A stretch of DNA of 64,000 bases from Botryococcus braunii. Lineage: Eukaryota > Chlorophyta > Trebouxiophyceae. A program made the position numbers and the translations under genes. The notes beneath the pieces are model-generated. The model saw only the letters and a program-made list of their open reading frames with translations. It was not told the DNA's origin and did not search any database. Of this stretch, positions 63,746-64,000 are shown piece after piece; the first letter of the stretch is position 1; each line of letters starts with the position of its first letter. Location: positions 169,934 to 233,933 of the forward strand of contig KV908534.1 of the NCBI GenBank assembly GCA_002005505.1, read 5' to 3'.

Positions 63746-64000
63746 TGTTAGGTTATGGGCTTGGCGTATTCCTGTGCAGTGGCGGCACGGAGGGTGTGAG
63801 TCAAAGTTCGCTCTACTGTGTGACGAAGAGTAGAGTCTAGAACATGAACAATCAAGGACTGATTGGGCAACTTTAAGGAAACACCCGGAGTGCTTGTGAA
63901 GTCCCAAACAAGTCTATTACAATTGCTCACTTGCTCTCTCTTAACAACGGAATTCAAACTATCCTAACTGGTACGTACTCAGAAAGGATCAATCTCATTG
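63746..64000 (-). repeat. Copia LTR of the C1 type, runs off window
   Basis: On the minus strand it ends GCCCATAACCTAACA (63746) inside Gypsy G gag. X2 63913-63772 ends CACAG|G, and TGTAA (63921-63917) lies just upstream of it, with the Y/Z-type inter-repeat sequence beyond. It shares its U5 tail with the C1 LTR but has the duplicated form. Whether it is a solo LTR or belongs to a full element cannot be seen. Confidence 0.82.

Overview
This window is retrotransposon DNA almost from end to end. I found no convincing host gene, rRNA, tRNA or CRISPR array. The features are chromodomain Ty3/Gypsy elements (gag, protease, RT, RNase H, integrase, chromodomain), several Ty1/Copia elements, long LTRs and solo LTRs. 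This points to a large, repeat-rich eukaryotic nuclear genome. A green-lineage host (alga or early streptophyte) is an inference from three things: Copia primer sites that match the plant-type initiator tRNA-Met anticodon arm, UGUAA-like poly(A) motifs placed as in green algae, and plant-like chromoviruses. The species cannot be fixed from sequence alone.

Layout. 1-13,863: a Copia element C1 (+) whose left part is off-window. It is interrupted by Gypsy A (-, ends 6,113), by a deleted and rearranged Gypsy B (-, 6,924-9,711) and by a solo Copia LTR Y (9,813-10,540). 13,864-14,039: about 176 bp of unassigned flank. From 14,040 to the right edge runs a five-level nest: Gypsy I contains Gypsy G, which contains Copia D, which contains Copia Z, which contains Gypsy C. 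Side insertions are Gypsy H (17,106-23,402) and an unidentified 1.3 kb segment (about 24.44-25.77 kb) in G; Copia F (28,363-34,185) and Copia E (35,479-43,666) in D; and a solo LTR of the Gypsy A family (56,445-56,741) in Z. Most joints were confirmed by 5 bp target-site duplications (TSDs) and by reading the interrupted protein across the insertion.

Age order agrees with nesting. By eye, LTR pairs differ at about 18-20 of 700 positions in D, about 10 of 753 in F, about 8 of 723 in Z, 1 of 451 in C and 1 of 1,064 in E. C keeps intact gag and pol frames and looks most recent. E is intact except for one gag frameshift. G, C1, Z and D are decayed.

The most interesting signal is an unusual LTR design shared by several Copia families whose LTR sequences are otherwise unrelated. 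A TATA-like box is followed 28-32 bp later by a segment X (94-145 bp) that ends CAG|GT. Next comes unique sequence ending in TGTAA, then a second copy of X ending CAG|G, then a short U5 and the primer site. This looks like an LTR-borne intron with a duplicated first exon and an intronic poly(A) signal. I propose that X is the repeated R/exon-1 segment, regenerated each cycle from spliced RNA. One LTR (C1) exists in the exact intronless form. Other points include half-tRNA primer sites that can fold against the LTR end, an extra ORF before gag in Z, a cysteine-rich repeat in the integrase-RT linker, and an integration centred on a palindrome.
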